Part shown: positions 26,814 to 34,624 of the stretch, one piece after another
Position numbering within the stretch: the first letter of the stretch is position 1
How the letters are laid out: the number at the start of each line of letters is the position of its first letter
Assembly: GCA_050299555.1 (NCBI GenBank)
Contig: JBNKWA010000065.1
Coordinates: forward strand, 1 to 56,624
Direction: 5' to 3'
DNA from: JBNKWA01 sp050299555
GTDB lineage: Bacteria > Pseudomonadota > Alphaproteobacteria > Rhodobacterales > Rhodobacteraceae
DNA: 56,624 nt
Translations under genes and position numbers: made by a program
Notes under the pieces: generated by a model
Database searches by the model: none
What the model saw: the letters and a program-made list of their open reading frames with translations, nothing else
What the model was told of the DNA's origin: nothing

Positions 26814-28421
26814 ATGGCAGCACCCGGCGAGAACCTGAAGATCGACGGCGCACGCCTGTGGGACTCGATCATGGAAATGGCCAGGATCGGCCCCGGTATT
26901 GCCGGCGGCAACAACCGCCAGACCCTGACCGATGCCGACGGCGAGGGGCGGGCACTGTTCCGCAAGTGGTGCGACGCGGCAGGGCTTGAGATGGGCATCG
27001 ACCGCATGGGCACCATGTTCGCCCGGCGCGAGGGGACCGACCCGGAGGCGCTGCCGGTCTATGTGGGCAGCCATCTCGACACCCAGCCGACGGGGGGCAA
27101 GTATGACGGCGTCCTCGGCGTGCTCGGCGGGCTGGAAGTGGTCCGCACGCTCAACGACCTCAATATCAGGACCAAACACCCCATCGTGGTGGTCAACTGG
27201 ACCAACGAGGAGGGCACCCGCTTCGCCCCGGCGATGCTGGCCTCGGGCGTCTTCGCCGGCATGCACGAGCTCGACTGGGCCTATGCGCGCGAGGATGCCG
27301 AGGGCCGCGCGCTATACAAGCGCTGGTGCGACGCGGCCGGGCTGACGACCAGCGTCGACCGGATGGGCACGATGTTCTCGCGGCGCGAGGGCACCGACCC
27401 CGACGCGCTGCCGGTCTATGTGGGCTCGCATCTCGATACCCAGCCCACGGGCGGCAAGTATGACGGCGTGCTGGGCGTGCTCGGCGGGCTCGAGATCATC
27501 CGCACGCTCAACGATCTCGGCATCCGGACCAAGCATCCGATCGTGGTCGTCAACTGGACCAACGAGGAAGGCACCCGCTTCGCCCCGGCGATGCTCGCCT
27601 CAGGCGTCTTCGCCGGCATGCACACGCTCGACTGGGCCTATGGGCGCAAGGACGCCGAGGGCAAGAGCTTCGGCGACGAGCTCAAACGCATCGGCTGGCT
27701 CGGCGACGAGGAGGTGGGCGCGCGCAAGATGCACGCGCTCTTCGAGCTGCATATCGAGCAGGGGCCGATCCTGGAAGCCGAGGGCAAGGATATCGGCGTC
27801 GTCACCCATGGCCAGGGCCTGTGGTGGCTCGAGGTCAGGCTGACCGGCAAGGAGGCGCATACCGGCTCGACGCCGATGGCGATGCGGGTCAATGCCGGCC
27901 TCGGCATGGCGCGGATCACCGAGCTGGTGCACAGGATCGCCATGGAGAACCAGCCGGGCGCGGTGGGCGCCATCGGCCAGTGCAACGTCTACCCCAACTC
28001 GCGCAATGTGATCCCGGGGCGCGCGGTCTTCACCATCGACTTCCGCAGCCCCGACCAGGACAAGCTCGACGGCATGAAGGCGCGGCTCGAAGCCGAGGCG
28101 CCGAAGATCGCCGCCGAACTGGGGCTCGGGATCGAGATCGAGCCCTCGGGGCATTTCGACCCGGTGACCTTCGATCCCGGCTGCGTCGCCGCCGTCAGGC
28201 GGGCGGCCGAGCGGCTGGGCTATTCGCACCGCGACATCGTCTCGGGCGCCGGCCACGACGCCTGCTGGATCAACCGCGTCGCGCCGACCTCGATGGTGAT
28301 GTGCCCCTGCGTCGACGGGCTAAGCCACAACGAGGCCGAGGAAATCTTCCCCGAATGGGCCGAGAAGGGGACCAACGTGCTTTTCCACGCCGTGGTCGAG
28401 ACGGCGGAGATCGTGGGGTGA
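26814..28421 (+). CDS. Zn-dependent amidohydrolase (beta-ureidopropionase / N-carbamoyl amino-acid hydrolase) with internal tandem duplication
   Basis: A 535-aa M20/hydantoinase-carbamoylase family enzyme, expected to release NH3 and CO2 from N-carbamoyl-beta-alanine, the third step of pyrimidine reduction. Usual length is ~410-420. Here residues 44-162 and 163-281 are an in-frame tandem repeat (about 15 differences in 119), so SHLDTQPTGGKYDG and NWTNEEGTRFAPAML occur twice. This doubles the metal ligands (H87/D98/E132-133 and H206/D217/E251-252). The single downstream ligands LFELHIEQGP and SGAGHDA are normal. ATG 26814 follows GGAAGGAA. Activity with the extra segment is uncertain. Confidence 0.9.
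   Translation: MAAPGENLKIDGARLWDSIMEMARIGPGIAGGNNRQTLTDADGEGRALFRKWCDAAGLEMGIDRMGTMFARREGTDPEALPVYVGSHLDTQPTGGKYDGVLGVLGGLEVVRTLNDLNIRTKHPIVVVNWTNEEGTRFAPAMLASGVFAGMHELDWAYAREDAEGRALYKRWCDAAGLTTSVDRMGTMFSRREGTDPDALPVYVGSHLDTQPTGGKYDGVLGVLGGLEIIRTLNDLGIRTKHPIVVVNWTNEEGTRFAPAMLASGVFAGMHTLDWAYGRKDAEGKSFGDELKRIGWLGDEEVGARKMHALFELHIEQGPILEAEGKDIGVVTHGQGLWWLEVRLTGKEAHTGSTPMAMRVNAGLGMARITELVHRIAMENQPGAVGAIGQCNVYPNSRNVIPGRAVFTIDFRSPDQDKLDGMKARLEAEAPKIAAELGLGIEIEPSGHFDPVTFDPGCVAAVRRAAERLGYSHRDIVSGAGHDACWINRVAPTSMVMCPCVDGLSHNEAEEIFPEWAEKGTNVLFHAVVETAEIVG
26943..27299 (+). repeat. Intragenic duplication, unit 1 (357 bp)
   Basis: Unit 1 of the tandem duplication inside the amidohydrolase. It starts at GAGGGGCGGGC (EGRALFRKW) and ends before the second GAGGGCCGCGC. 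Both unit borders and the right flank share a D-x-E-G coding motif (GATGCCGACGGCGAGG, GATGCCGAGGGC, GACGCCGAGGGC), a likely recombination point. Confidence 0.9.
27300..27656 (+). repeat. Intragenic duplication, unit 2 (357 bp)
   Basis: Unit 2 encodes EGRALYKRWCDAAG through LDWAYGRKDA. It is about 87% identical to unit 1 in protein, but many codons differ silently (e.g. GGCAGCCATCTCGAC versus GGCTCGCATCTCGAT). The copies therefore look like two different alleles or paralogues, not a fresh slippage product. Confidence 0.9.
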
Positions 28422-28493
28422 AGAATTTGGATCGGATATCAAGATCTGGACAGGCGTTCTCGCGATCGCTGAGCGCGACTCTTCCCGGCAGCC

Positions 28494-28510
28494 TGGTCAG
28501 GCCCTGACCA
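28494..28510. promoter_or_regulatory. Palindrome at the start of the small membrane-protein gene
   Basis: TGGTCAGG-C-CCTGACCA is a perfect 8-bp inverted repeat whose last A is the first base of the ATG. It could fold over the initiation region or act as an operator. It contains TGGTCA/TGACCA, the RutR half-sites in the opposite (everted) order. Confidence 0.4.
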
Positions 28511-28776
28511 TGTTCGACACCGACAACGAAGCCTCCACATTCCTCGTCGGCGTGATCCTTGTGGTCGCCTGCGCGGCGATCGGCGGCGTCATCGGGGCGA
28601 TCTACGCCGGCCAGATCGGCGGGATCGCAGGGGCCGTCGCGGGGGCCTTCGTCGGGGGGGTCCTGCTCTATCTCGTCGCCCGCGTCTTCGAGGCGGCGAT
28701 GAGCAATATCGTCATCGTGGCGCCGGTGATCGCGATCATCGCGGGCGCGGCATGGCTCTACGCAAAGTTTTTCTGA
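28510..28776 (+). CDS. Small membrane protein in the pyrimidine operon
   Basis: An 88-aa very hydrophobic protein with about three membrane segments (FLVGVILVVACAAIGGVIGA, a Gly/Ala-rich middle IAGAVAGAFVGGVLLYLVA and the C-terminal IVIVAPVIAIIAGAAWLYA). The GxxxG-rich centre suggests tight helix packing. No family recognised and no clear RBS. It lies between the amidohydrolase and the dihydropyrimidinase (13 nt before the latter), so it is probably part of that transcript. Confidence 0.7.
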   Translation: MFDTDNEASTFLVGVILVVACAAIGGVIGAIYAGQIGGIAGAVAGAFVGGVLLYLVARVFEAAMSNIVIVAPVIAIIAGAAWLYAKFF

Positions 28777-28789
28777 AGGAAGCGGCGCA

Positions 28790-30241
28790 ATGACCACCAT
28801 CGTCAAGAACGGCACCATCGTTACCGCCGACCTCACCTACAAGGCCGACATCGCCATCGACGGCGGCAGGATCAGCGCCATCGGGCCGGGCCTCAAGGGC
28901 GACACGGTGCTCGACGCTTCGGGCTGCTACGTCATGCCCGGCGGGATCGACCCGCACACGCATCTGGAGATGCCCTTCATGGGCACCTACTCCACCGACG
29001 ATTTCGAAAGCGGCACCCGCGCCGCGCTCAGCGGCGGCACCACCATGGTGGTCGACTTCGCCCTGCCGGCGCCCGAGCAGGGGCTGCTGGATGCCCTGCA
29101 GATGTGGCACAACAAGTCCACCCGCGCCCATTGCGACTATTCCTACCACATGGCCATCACCTGGTGGGGCGAGAAGGTCTTCGACGAGATGCCCAAGGTG
29201 GTCGGCAAGGGCATCACCACCTTCAAGCACTTCATGGCCTACAAGGGCGCGCTGATGGTGAATGACGACGAGATGTACGCCTCGTTCAAGCGTTGCGCCG
29301 AGCTTGGGGCGCTGCCGCTCGTCCATGCCGAGAACGGCGACGTGGTCGCCGACCTGCAGCAGACCCTGCTTGCCGCCGGCAACAACGGCCCCGAGGCGCA
29401 TGCCTATTCCCGCCCGCCGCAGGTCGAGGGCGAGGCCACCAACCGCGCCATCATGATCGCCGACATGGCCGGCGTGCCGGTCTACATCGTCCACACCTCG
29501 TGCGAGCAGGCCCACGAGGCGATCCGCCGGGCGCGCCAGAACGGCCAGCGCGTCTATGGCGAGCCCCTGATCCAGCACCTGACCCTGGACGAAAGCGAAT
29601 ACGCCAACCCCGACTGGGACCACGCCGCACGCCGGGTGATGTCGCCGCCCTTCCGCGACAAGCGCAACCAGGATTCGCTCTGGGCGGGCCTCGCGGCCGG
29701 CAGCCTGCAGGTGGTGGCCACCGACCACTGCGCCTTCACCACCGAGCAGAAGCGCTATGGCGTCGGCGACTTCACCAAGATCCCCAACGGCACCGGCGGG
29801 CTCGAGGACCGGATGCCGATGCTCTGGACCTATGGCGTCGGCACCGGCCGGCTGACGATGAACGAATTCGTCGCCGTCACCTCGACCAACAGCGCCAAGA
29901 TCCTGAACTGCTACCCCAAGAAGGGCGCGATCATGGTCGGCTCGGATGCCGACATCGTGGTCTGGGACCCGGAGCGCGAGAAGACGATCAGCGCCGCGAC
30001 CCAGCAATCGGCCATCGACTACAACGTCTTCGAGGGCAAGCAGGTGAAGGGCCTGCCGCGCTACACCCTGACCCGCGGCGTGGTGGCGGTGAACGACGGC
30101 AAGGTCGAGCCGCGCGAGGGCCACGGCGAATTCGTCGCCCGCGAGCCGTTCCAGGCGGTCAACCGGGCGCTCTCGACCTGGAAGGAGCTGACCGCGCCGC
30201 GCAAGGTCGAGCGCAGCGGCATCCCGGCGAGCGGCGTCTGA
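28790..30241 (+). CDS. hydA: Dihydropyrimidinase / D-hydantoinase
   Basis: A 483-aa amidohydrolase that opens dihydrouracil, dihydrothymine or hydantoins to N-carbamoyl products. Binuclear-metal motif GGIDPHTHLEMPF (H56, H58), carbamylated Lys in FMAYKG (K152), LVHAEN, IVHTSC and ATDHCAF. GAAGGAAGC precedes the ATG. Second step of the pathway, between PreTA and the carbamoyl-beta-alanine hydrolase. A PLP decarboxylase follows after 1 nt. Confidence 0.95.
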   Translation: MTTIVKNGTIVTADLTYKADIAIDGGRISAIGPGLKGDTVLDASGCYVMPGGIDPHTHLEMPFMGTYSTDDFESGTRAALSGGTTMVVDFALPAPEQGLLDALQMWHNKSTRAHCDYSYHMAITWWGEKVFDEMPKVVGKGITTFKHFMAYKGALMVNDDEMYASFKRCAELGALPLVHAENGDVVADLQQTLLAAGNNGPEAHAYSRPPQVEGEATNRAIMIADMAGVPVYIVHTSCEQAHEAIRRARQNGQRVYGEPLIQHLTLDESEYANPDWDHAARRVMSPPFRDKRNQDSLWAGLAAGSLQVVATDHCAFTTEQKRYGVGDFTKIPNGTGGLEDRMPMLWTYGVGTGRLTMNEFVAVTSTNSAKILNCYPKKGAIMVGSDADIVVWDPEREKTISAATQQSAIDYNVFEGKQVKGLPRYTLTRGVVAVNDGKVEPREGHGEFVAREPFQAVNRALSTWKELTAPRKVERSGIPASGV

Positions 30242-30242
30242 C

Positions 30243-31661
30243 ATGGGCCAACTCGGCGCCGGCGACGAGGAGGCGCTCCGGCGGGCGCTATCCCACGCCG
30301 TCGCCTATCGCAACGGCATGGACGGCCGGCCGATCCCGGCGCGGATCGACGCCGCCGAGGCGATGCGCCGGTTCGGCGGCCCGCTCAACGAGGAACCGCG
30401 GCCGCCGGCCGAGGTGATCGACCGCATGGCCATCGACGCTGCCGACGGGCTGACCCTCTGCCCGTCGCCCGGCTTCCACGGCTTCGTCATCGGCGGCTCG
30501 CATCCGGCCGGTGTGGCGGCCGATATGCTGGTCTCGGCCTGGGGCCAGAACGCCGCCTATGCCGCCCTCGCCCCGAGCGTGGCGGCGATGGAGTCAGCCG
30601 TCTGCCGGTGGGCGATCGAGATGATGGGCCTGCCACCGGAAAGCGGAGCGGGGATCACCACGGGCGCCACCCTCGGCACCATGATCGGCCTCATGGCGGC
30701 GCGGCACAGCCTGCTGGGCCGGGCCGGCTGGGATGTCGAGGCACGCGGCCTTTTCGGCGCCCCCGAGGTGCAGGTGGTGATCGGCGACGAGGCGCATTCG
30801 GCCATTCCCGCCTCGCTGCGCTACATCGGCTTCGGCGCCGAGCGGGTGCACAAGGCACCCGTCGACGACCAGGGCCGGATCCTGCACGACGACTTCGCCC
30901 GCATCCTCGATCGCCTGTCCGGGCCGATCCTTGTCATCCTTCAGGCCGGGCACATCAATTCGGGTGCCTTCGACCCGTTCGCCCGGCTGATCCCGCTGGC
31001 CAGGGCCAAGGGCGCATGGGTGCATGTGGACGGCGCATTCGGGCTCTGGGTTCGGGCGGTGCCGGCACTCGCCCACCGGCTCGAGGGCGTGGATGGGGCC
31101 GACAGCTGGGCGGTCGATCTTCACAAGTGGCTGAATGCGCCCTACGACGCGGCGCTGGTGATCGTGCGCGACCGCGCGGCCCTCGTCGGCGCCATGTCGG
31201 CGCATGCGGGCTATCTGCCCGACCGCAGCGCCATCTGGGACCCGGCCGATTCGGTTCCCGAGCTGTCGCGCCGGGCCCGCGGCGTGCCGAGCTACGCGAT
31301 CCTGAGAACCCTCGGCGCCTCGGGTGTCCGCGAAATGGTCGCCCGGCACTGCCAACTGGCCGAGCGGGTCTCGGCCGGGCTAGCGGCGATCACGGACGTG
31401 ACGGTGATGAACGAACCCGCCAGCAACCAGATCAGCTTTCGCGTCGGCAATGGCGAGGCCGGCGACGCCTGGACCGGCCGGGTGCTGGCGCAGGTGCAGG
31501 CGGAGGGGCGCAACTTTCCCTCGCACGGGGTCTGGAAGGGCCGCCAGATCATCCGCGTCTCGCTCTCGAACCACGCCACCACCGGGGCCGACATCGACGC
31601 CCTGCTCGCCTCGGTCGCCACGGCCGTCCGCGACTGCGCGCCCGAGGCGGTGCCGGCGTGA
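30243..31661 (+). CDS. PLP-dependent group II decarboxylase-like enzyme
   Basis: A 472-aa fold-type I PLP enzyme. PLP Lys is in VDLHKWLNAPYDAA, the cofactor-contacting Asp in WVHVDGAFGLW, and a GAGITTGATLGTMIGL phosphate-binding segment is present. This resembles aromatic-amino-acid/glutamate/aspartate decarboxylases often labelled aspartate aminotransferase family. Starting 1 nt after hydA, it is almost surely co-expressed with pyrimidine breakdown, whose end product is beta-alanine. The substrate is not readable from sequence. Confidence 0.87.
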   Translation: MGQLGAGDEEALRRALSHAVAYRNGMDGRPIPARIDAAEAMRRFGGPLNEEPRPPAEVIDRMAIDAADGLTLCPSPGFHGFVIGGSHPAGVAADMLVSAWGQNAAYAALAPSVAAMESAVCRWAIEMMGLPPESGAGITTGATLGTMIGLMAARHSLLGRAGWDVEARGLFGAPEVQVVIGDEAHSAIPASLRYIGFGAERVHKAPVDDQGRILHDDFARILDRLSGPILVILQAGHINSGAFDPFARLIPLARAKGAWVHVDGAFGLWVRAVPALAHRLEGVDGADSWAVDLHKWLNAPYDAALVIVRDRAALVGAMSAHAGYLPDRSAIWDPADSVPELSRRARGVPSYAILRTLGASGVREMVARHCQLAERVSAGLAAITDVTVMNEPASNQISFRVGNGEAGDAWTGRVLAQVQAEGRNFPSHGVWKGRQIIRVSLSNHATTGADIDALLASVATAVRDCAPEAVPA

Positions 31662-31663
31662 GC

Positions 31664-32062
31664 TCAGCCGGGCACCAGTGCCTCCAGTTCGGGCAGAAGC
31701 TCGACGCTCTCCTGCTCGTGCGGGTCGGTGCGGGCGATGACCGCGCGGGCGGGGCTGTCATAGGGGTTGAAGGGCAGGTGCGGCACGTCGGCGGGGATAT
31801 AGATCATGTCTCCCGCCTCGGTATCCATCACGTGCTCCAGCCGCTCGCCCCAGTACATCTTCGCCCGGCCCTCGATGACGAAGATCGCCGTCTCGTGGGT
31901 GGCGTGCTTGTGCGCCTTCGCCCTGCCTCCCGGCGGAACGGTCAGCAGGTGCATGCAGATCGCTTGCGACCCCGTGGTCTCGCGGGCGATCCCCTCGAAA
32001 TAGCTGAAGCCCTGCTTGCCGGTATAGGTTCCGGAGGGGCGGAGTTTCTGGCATGACGGCAT
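31664..32062 (-). CDS. Cupin-domain protein
   Basis: A 132-aa single-domain cupin. Metal-binding motif 1 reads GGRAKAHKHATHETAIFVIE and motif 2 reads AGDMIYIPADVPHLPFN. It is tail to tail with the decarboxylase (stop codons 2 bp apart) and its start lies 30 bp from the divergent ABC gene. The placement suggests a sensor, isomerase or dioxygenase role in the same pathway; function unknown. Confidence 0.85.
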   Translation of the reverse strand: MPSCQKLRPSGTYTGKQGFSYFEGIARETTGSQAICMHLLTVPPGGRAKAHKHATHETAIFVIEGRAKMYWGERLEHVMDTEAGDMIYIPADVPHLPFNPYDSPARAVIARTDPHEQESVELLPELEALVPG

Positions 32063-32092
32063 CGGGTATCCTTTCGGGTTCGGGGGCGTAGC

Positions 32093-32884
32093 GTGGGCGG
32101 TACTGGCGGCGACCGGGTGATCTCGGCCTCGGACCTGAATCTGGTCTTCGAGACCGGCGACGGCCAGGTCCAGGCACTGAAGGATATCACGCTCGACATC
32201 GGCAAGGGCGAGTTCGTTTCCTTCATCGGCCCCTCGGGCTGCGGCAAGACCACCTTCCTGCGCGTGGTCGCCGACCTCGAGAAGCCCACATCGGGCAGCA
32301 TCACCGTCAATGGCATGACCCCCGAGGCGGCACGCAAGTCGCGCGCCTATGGCTACGTCTTCCAGGCGGCGGGGCTCTACCCGTGGCGCACCATCGCCGG
32401 CAATGTGCGGCTGCCCCTGGAGATCATGGGATATTCCCGCGCCGAGCAGCGGGAACGCACCGCCCGGGTGCTGGAGCTGGTGGAGCTGAAGGGCTTCGAG
32501 AAGAAGTTCCCCTGGCAGCTTTCGGGCGGCATGCAGCAGCGCGCCTCGATCGCCCGGGCGCTGGCCTTCGATGCCGACATCCTCTTGATGGACGAACCCT
32601 TCGGGGCGCTGGACGAGATCGTCCGCGACTACCTCAACGAGGAGCTGCTCAGGCTCTGGGACCGCACCGGCAAGACCATCCTCTTCGTCACCCACTCGAT
32701 CCCCGAGGCGGTGTACCTGTCGACCCGCATCGTGGTGATGAGCCCGCGCCCCGGGCGGATCAGCGACATCATCGACAGCCCGCTGCCCCGCGAACGCCCG
32801 CTCGACATCCGCGACACGCCGGAATTCATCGCCGTGGCGCACCGGGTGCGCGAGGGGTTGAGGGCCGGGTTCGACCATGTCTGA
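32093..32884 (+). CDS. ABC transporter ATP-binding protein (NitT/TauT/ThiZ type)
   Basis: A 263-aa ATPase: Walker A GPSGCGKTTFL, Q-loop YVFQAAGLYPWRT, signature LSGGMQQRASIARAL, Walker B ILLMDEPFGALDE, H-loop FVTHSIPEA. The start is a GTG only 30 bp from the cupin start, with a weak RBS; GTG 32117 is possible. First gene of an ATPase-permease-permease-binding protein operon beside the pyrimidine genes. Confidence 0.92.
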   Translation: MGGTGGDRVISASDLNLVFETGDGQVQALKDITLDIGKGEFVSFIGPSGCGKTTFLRVVADLEKPTSGSITVNGMTPEAARKSRAYGYVFQAAGLYPWRTIAGNVRLPLEIMGYSRAEQRERTARVLELVELKGFEKKFPWQLSGGMQQRASIARALAFDADILLMDEPFGALDEIVRDYLNEELLRLWDRTGKTILFVTHSIPEAVYLSTRIVVMSPRPGRISDIIDSPLPRERPLDIRDTPEFIAVAHRVREGLRAGFDHV

Positions 32885-32893
32885 GGCCGGCTG

Positions 32894-33757
32894 ATGCGGA
32901 ACCTTGTGCCCGTCCTCACCGTGGTCGCGGCGCTGCTGGCGCTGTGGTACGTCTTCGCGGTCGTTCTGAATGCAGCGTGGAGCCGCGACCAGGCGACCCG
33001 CGAGGATCGGGTGCTGACCACCGCCGAACTGGTGGCCGACACCATGACCCAGGAACGCCCGCGCCTGCCCGCCCCGCATCAGGTGGCGGCCGAGCTCTGG
33101 AAATCCATCGCCGGCACCCGCCTCAGCTCCAAGCGCAACCTGCTCTACCATGCCTGGATCACCATCTCGGCCACCGGCCTTGGCTTCTTCATCGGCTCGG
33201 GGCTCGGCATCCTGCTGGCCGCCGGGATCGTGCTCAACCGCGCCATGTCGAACTCGGTCATGCCGTGGATGATCGCCAGCCAGACGGTGCCGATCCTGGC
33301 CATCGCGCCGATGATCATCGTGGTGCTGAACTCGGTCGGCATCTCGGGGCTGGTGCCGAAATCGCTGATTTCGGCCTATCTGTCGTTCTTCCCGGTGGCG
33401 GTCGGCATGGTGAAGGGGCTGCGCTCGCCCGACAGCATCGCCATGGACCAGATGCGCACCTGGAACGCCGGCACCCTGCAGACCTTCTTCAAGCTGCGGC
33501 TGCCGGCCTCGCTGCCGTACCTGTTTGCCTCGCTCAAGGTGGGGGTAGCCGCCAGCCTGGTGGGCGCCATCGTCGCCGAGTTGCCGGTCAGCCAGGATGG
33601 CGGGCTCGGGGCGCGGCTGCTGGCCGGCAGCTACTACGGCCAGACCGTGCAGATCTGGTCGGCGCTGATCGTGGCCGCGGTGCTCGCCGCGCTGCTGGTG
33701 GCGCTGATCGGCTTCCTGCAGCGGCTATCGCTGGCCCGAACGGGGATGGCACCATGA
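32894..33757 (+). CDS. ABC transporter permease 1 (ThiX/SsuC type)
   Basis: A 287-aa BPD_transp_1 permease. The N-terminal anchor is at residues 5-25, followed by a long periplasmic loop and five further segments. The EAA loop lies at DQMRTWNAGTLQTFFKLRLP. The stop codon overlaps the ATG of the second permease (ATGA). The two permeases differ, so they probably form a heterodimer. Confidence 0.9.
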   Translation: MRNLVPVLTVVAALLALWYVFAVVLNAAWSRDQATREDRVLTTAELVADTMTQERPRLPAPHQVAAELWKSIAGTRLSSKRNLLYHAWITISATGLGFFIGSGLGILLAAGIVLNRAMSNSVMPWMIASQTVPILAIAPMIIVVLNSVGISGLVPKSLISAYLSFFPVAVGMVKGLRSPDSIAMDQMRTWNAGTLQTFFKLRLPASLPYLFASLKVGVAASLVGAIVAELPVSQDGGLGARLLAGSYYGQTVQIWSALIVAAVLAALLVALIGFLQRLSLARTGMAP

Positions 33758-34590
33758 TGCTGGTCCTTCTGGCGCTTGCCGTGTGGGTGGCCGGCTGGGC
33801 GCTGAACGTCGCCCTGTCACGGCGCCCCGGCCGCGCCCGGCGCTGGCTGTCGCCGGCGGTCTTCGGCATCACCCTGCTGGTGGTGTGGGAGCTGGTGGTG
33901 CGCGGCCTCGCCGTGCCGGGGGTGATCCTGCCGCCGCCCTCGGCCATCGCGGCGCGCTTCGCCGCCTCGACCGACGTTCTCTGGGCGGACTTCACCCAGA
34001 CGTTCCTCAAGGGCGCGCTCGCCGGCTATGCCATCGGCTGCGGCGCGGCGTTCCTGACCGCGCTCGCCATCGACCGCTCGGATTTCCTCAAGCGCGGCCT
34101 CTTGCCGGTGGGCAACTTCGTCGCCGCGCTGCCGATCATCGGCGTGGCGCCGATCCTGGTCATGTGGTTCGGCTTCGACTGGCAGTCCAAGGCCGCCGTC
34201 GTGGTGGTGATGGTGTTCTTCCCGATGCTGGTCAACACCGTCGCCGGGTTGAACGAATCCACCCGCCAGCAGCGCGACCTGATGCACACCTGGGCGGCCA
34301 GCCACTGGCAGTCGCTTTTCAAGCTCAGGCTGCCGGCGGCGGCGCCCTTCATCTTCAACGGGCTGAAGATCGCCACGACGCTCGCCATGATCGGCGCCAT
34401 CGTGGCCGAGTTCTTCGGCTCGCCGATCCGCGGCATGGGATTTCGCATCTCGACCGAGGTCGGGCGGCTGGGCCTCGACATGGTCTGGGCCACGATCGCC
34501 GTTGCGGCGCTGGCCGGCTCGGCGTCTTATGGACTGGTGGCGCTCGTCGAACGGGCGGCAACATTCTGGCATCCGTCACAGCGCGGCTGA
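33754..34590 (+). CDS. ABC transporter permease 2
   Basis: A 278-aa permease beginning MMLVLLALAVWVAGW, overlapping the previous gene by ATGA. The EAA loop is DLMHTWAASHWQSLFKLRLP, close to that of permease 1, and a GAIVAEFFGSPIRGMGF segment follows. A much longer open frame extends upstream from here, but that part is an out-of-frame shadow of the ATPase and first permease. Confidence 0.9.
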   Translation: MMLVLLALAVWVAGWALNVALSRRPGRARRWLSPAVFGITLLVVWELVVRGLAVPGVILPPPSAIAARFAASTDVLWADFTQTFLKGALAGYAIGCGAAFLTALAIDRSDFLKRGLLPVGNFVAALPIIGVAPILVMWFGFDWQSKAAVVVVMVFFPMLVNTVAGLNESTRQQRDLMHTWAASHWQSLFKLRLPAAAPFIFNGLKIATTLAMIGAIVAEFFGSPIRGMGFRISTEVGRLGLDMVWATIAVAALAGSASYGLVALVERAATFWHPSQRG

Positions 34591-34624
34591 GGCGGAGACA
34601 TTTTCTGACAACAGGGAGAAGCAG

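Noticed and set aside
32383..34590. 735-aa open frame across the ABC transporter genes
   Set aside because: Only its last 278 codons (from 33754) encode a real permease. The earlier part is an out-of-frame shadow of the ATPase and first permease.
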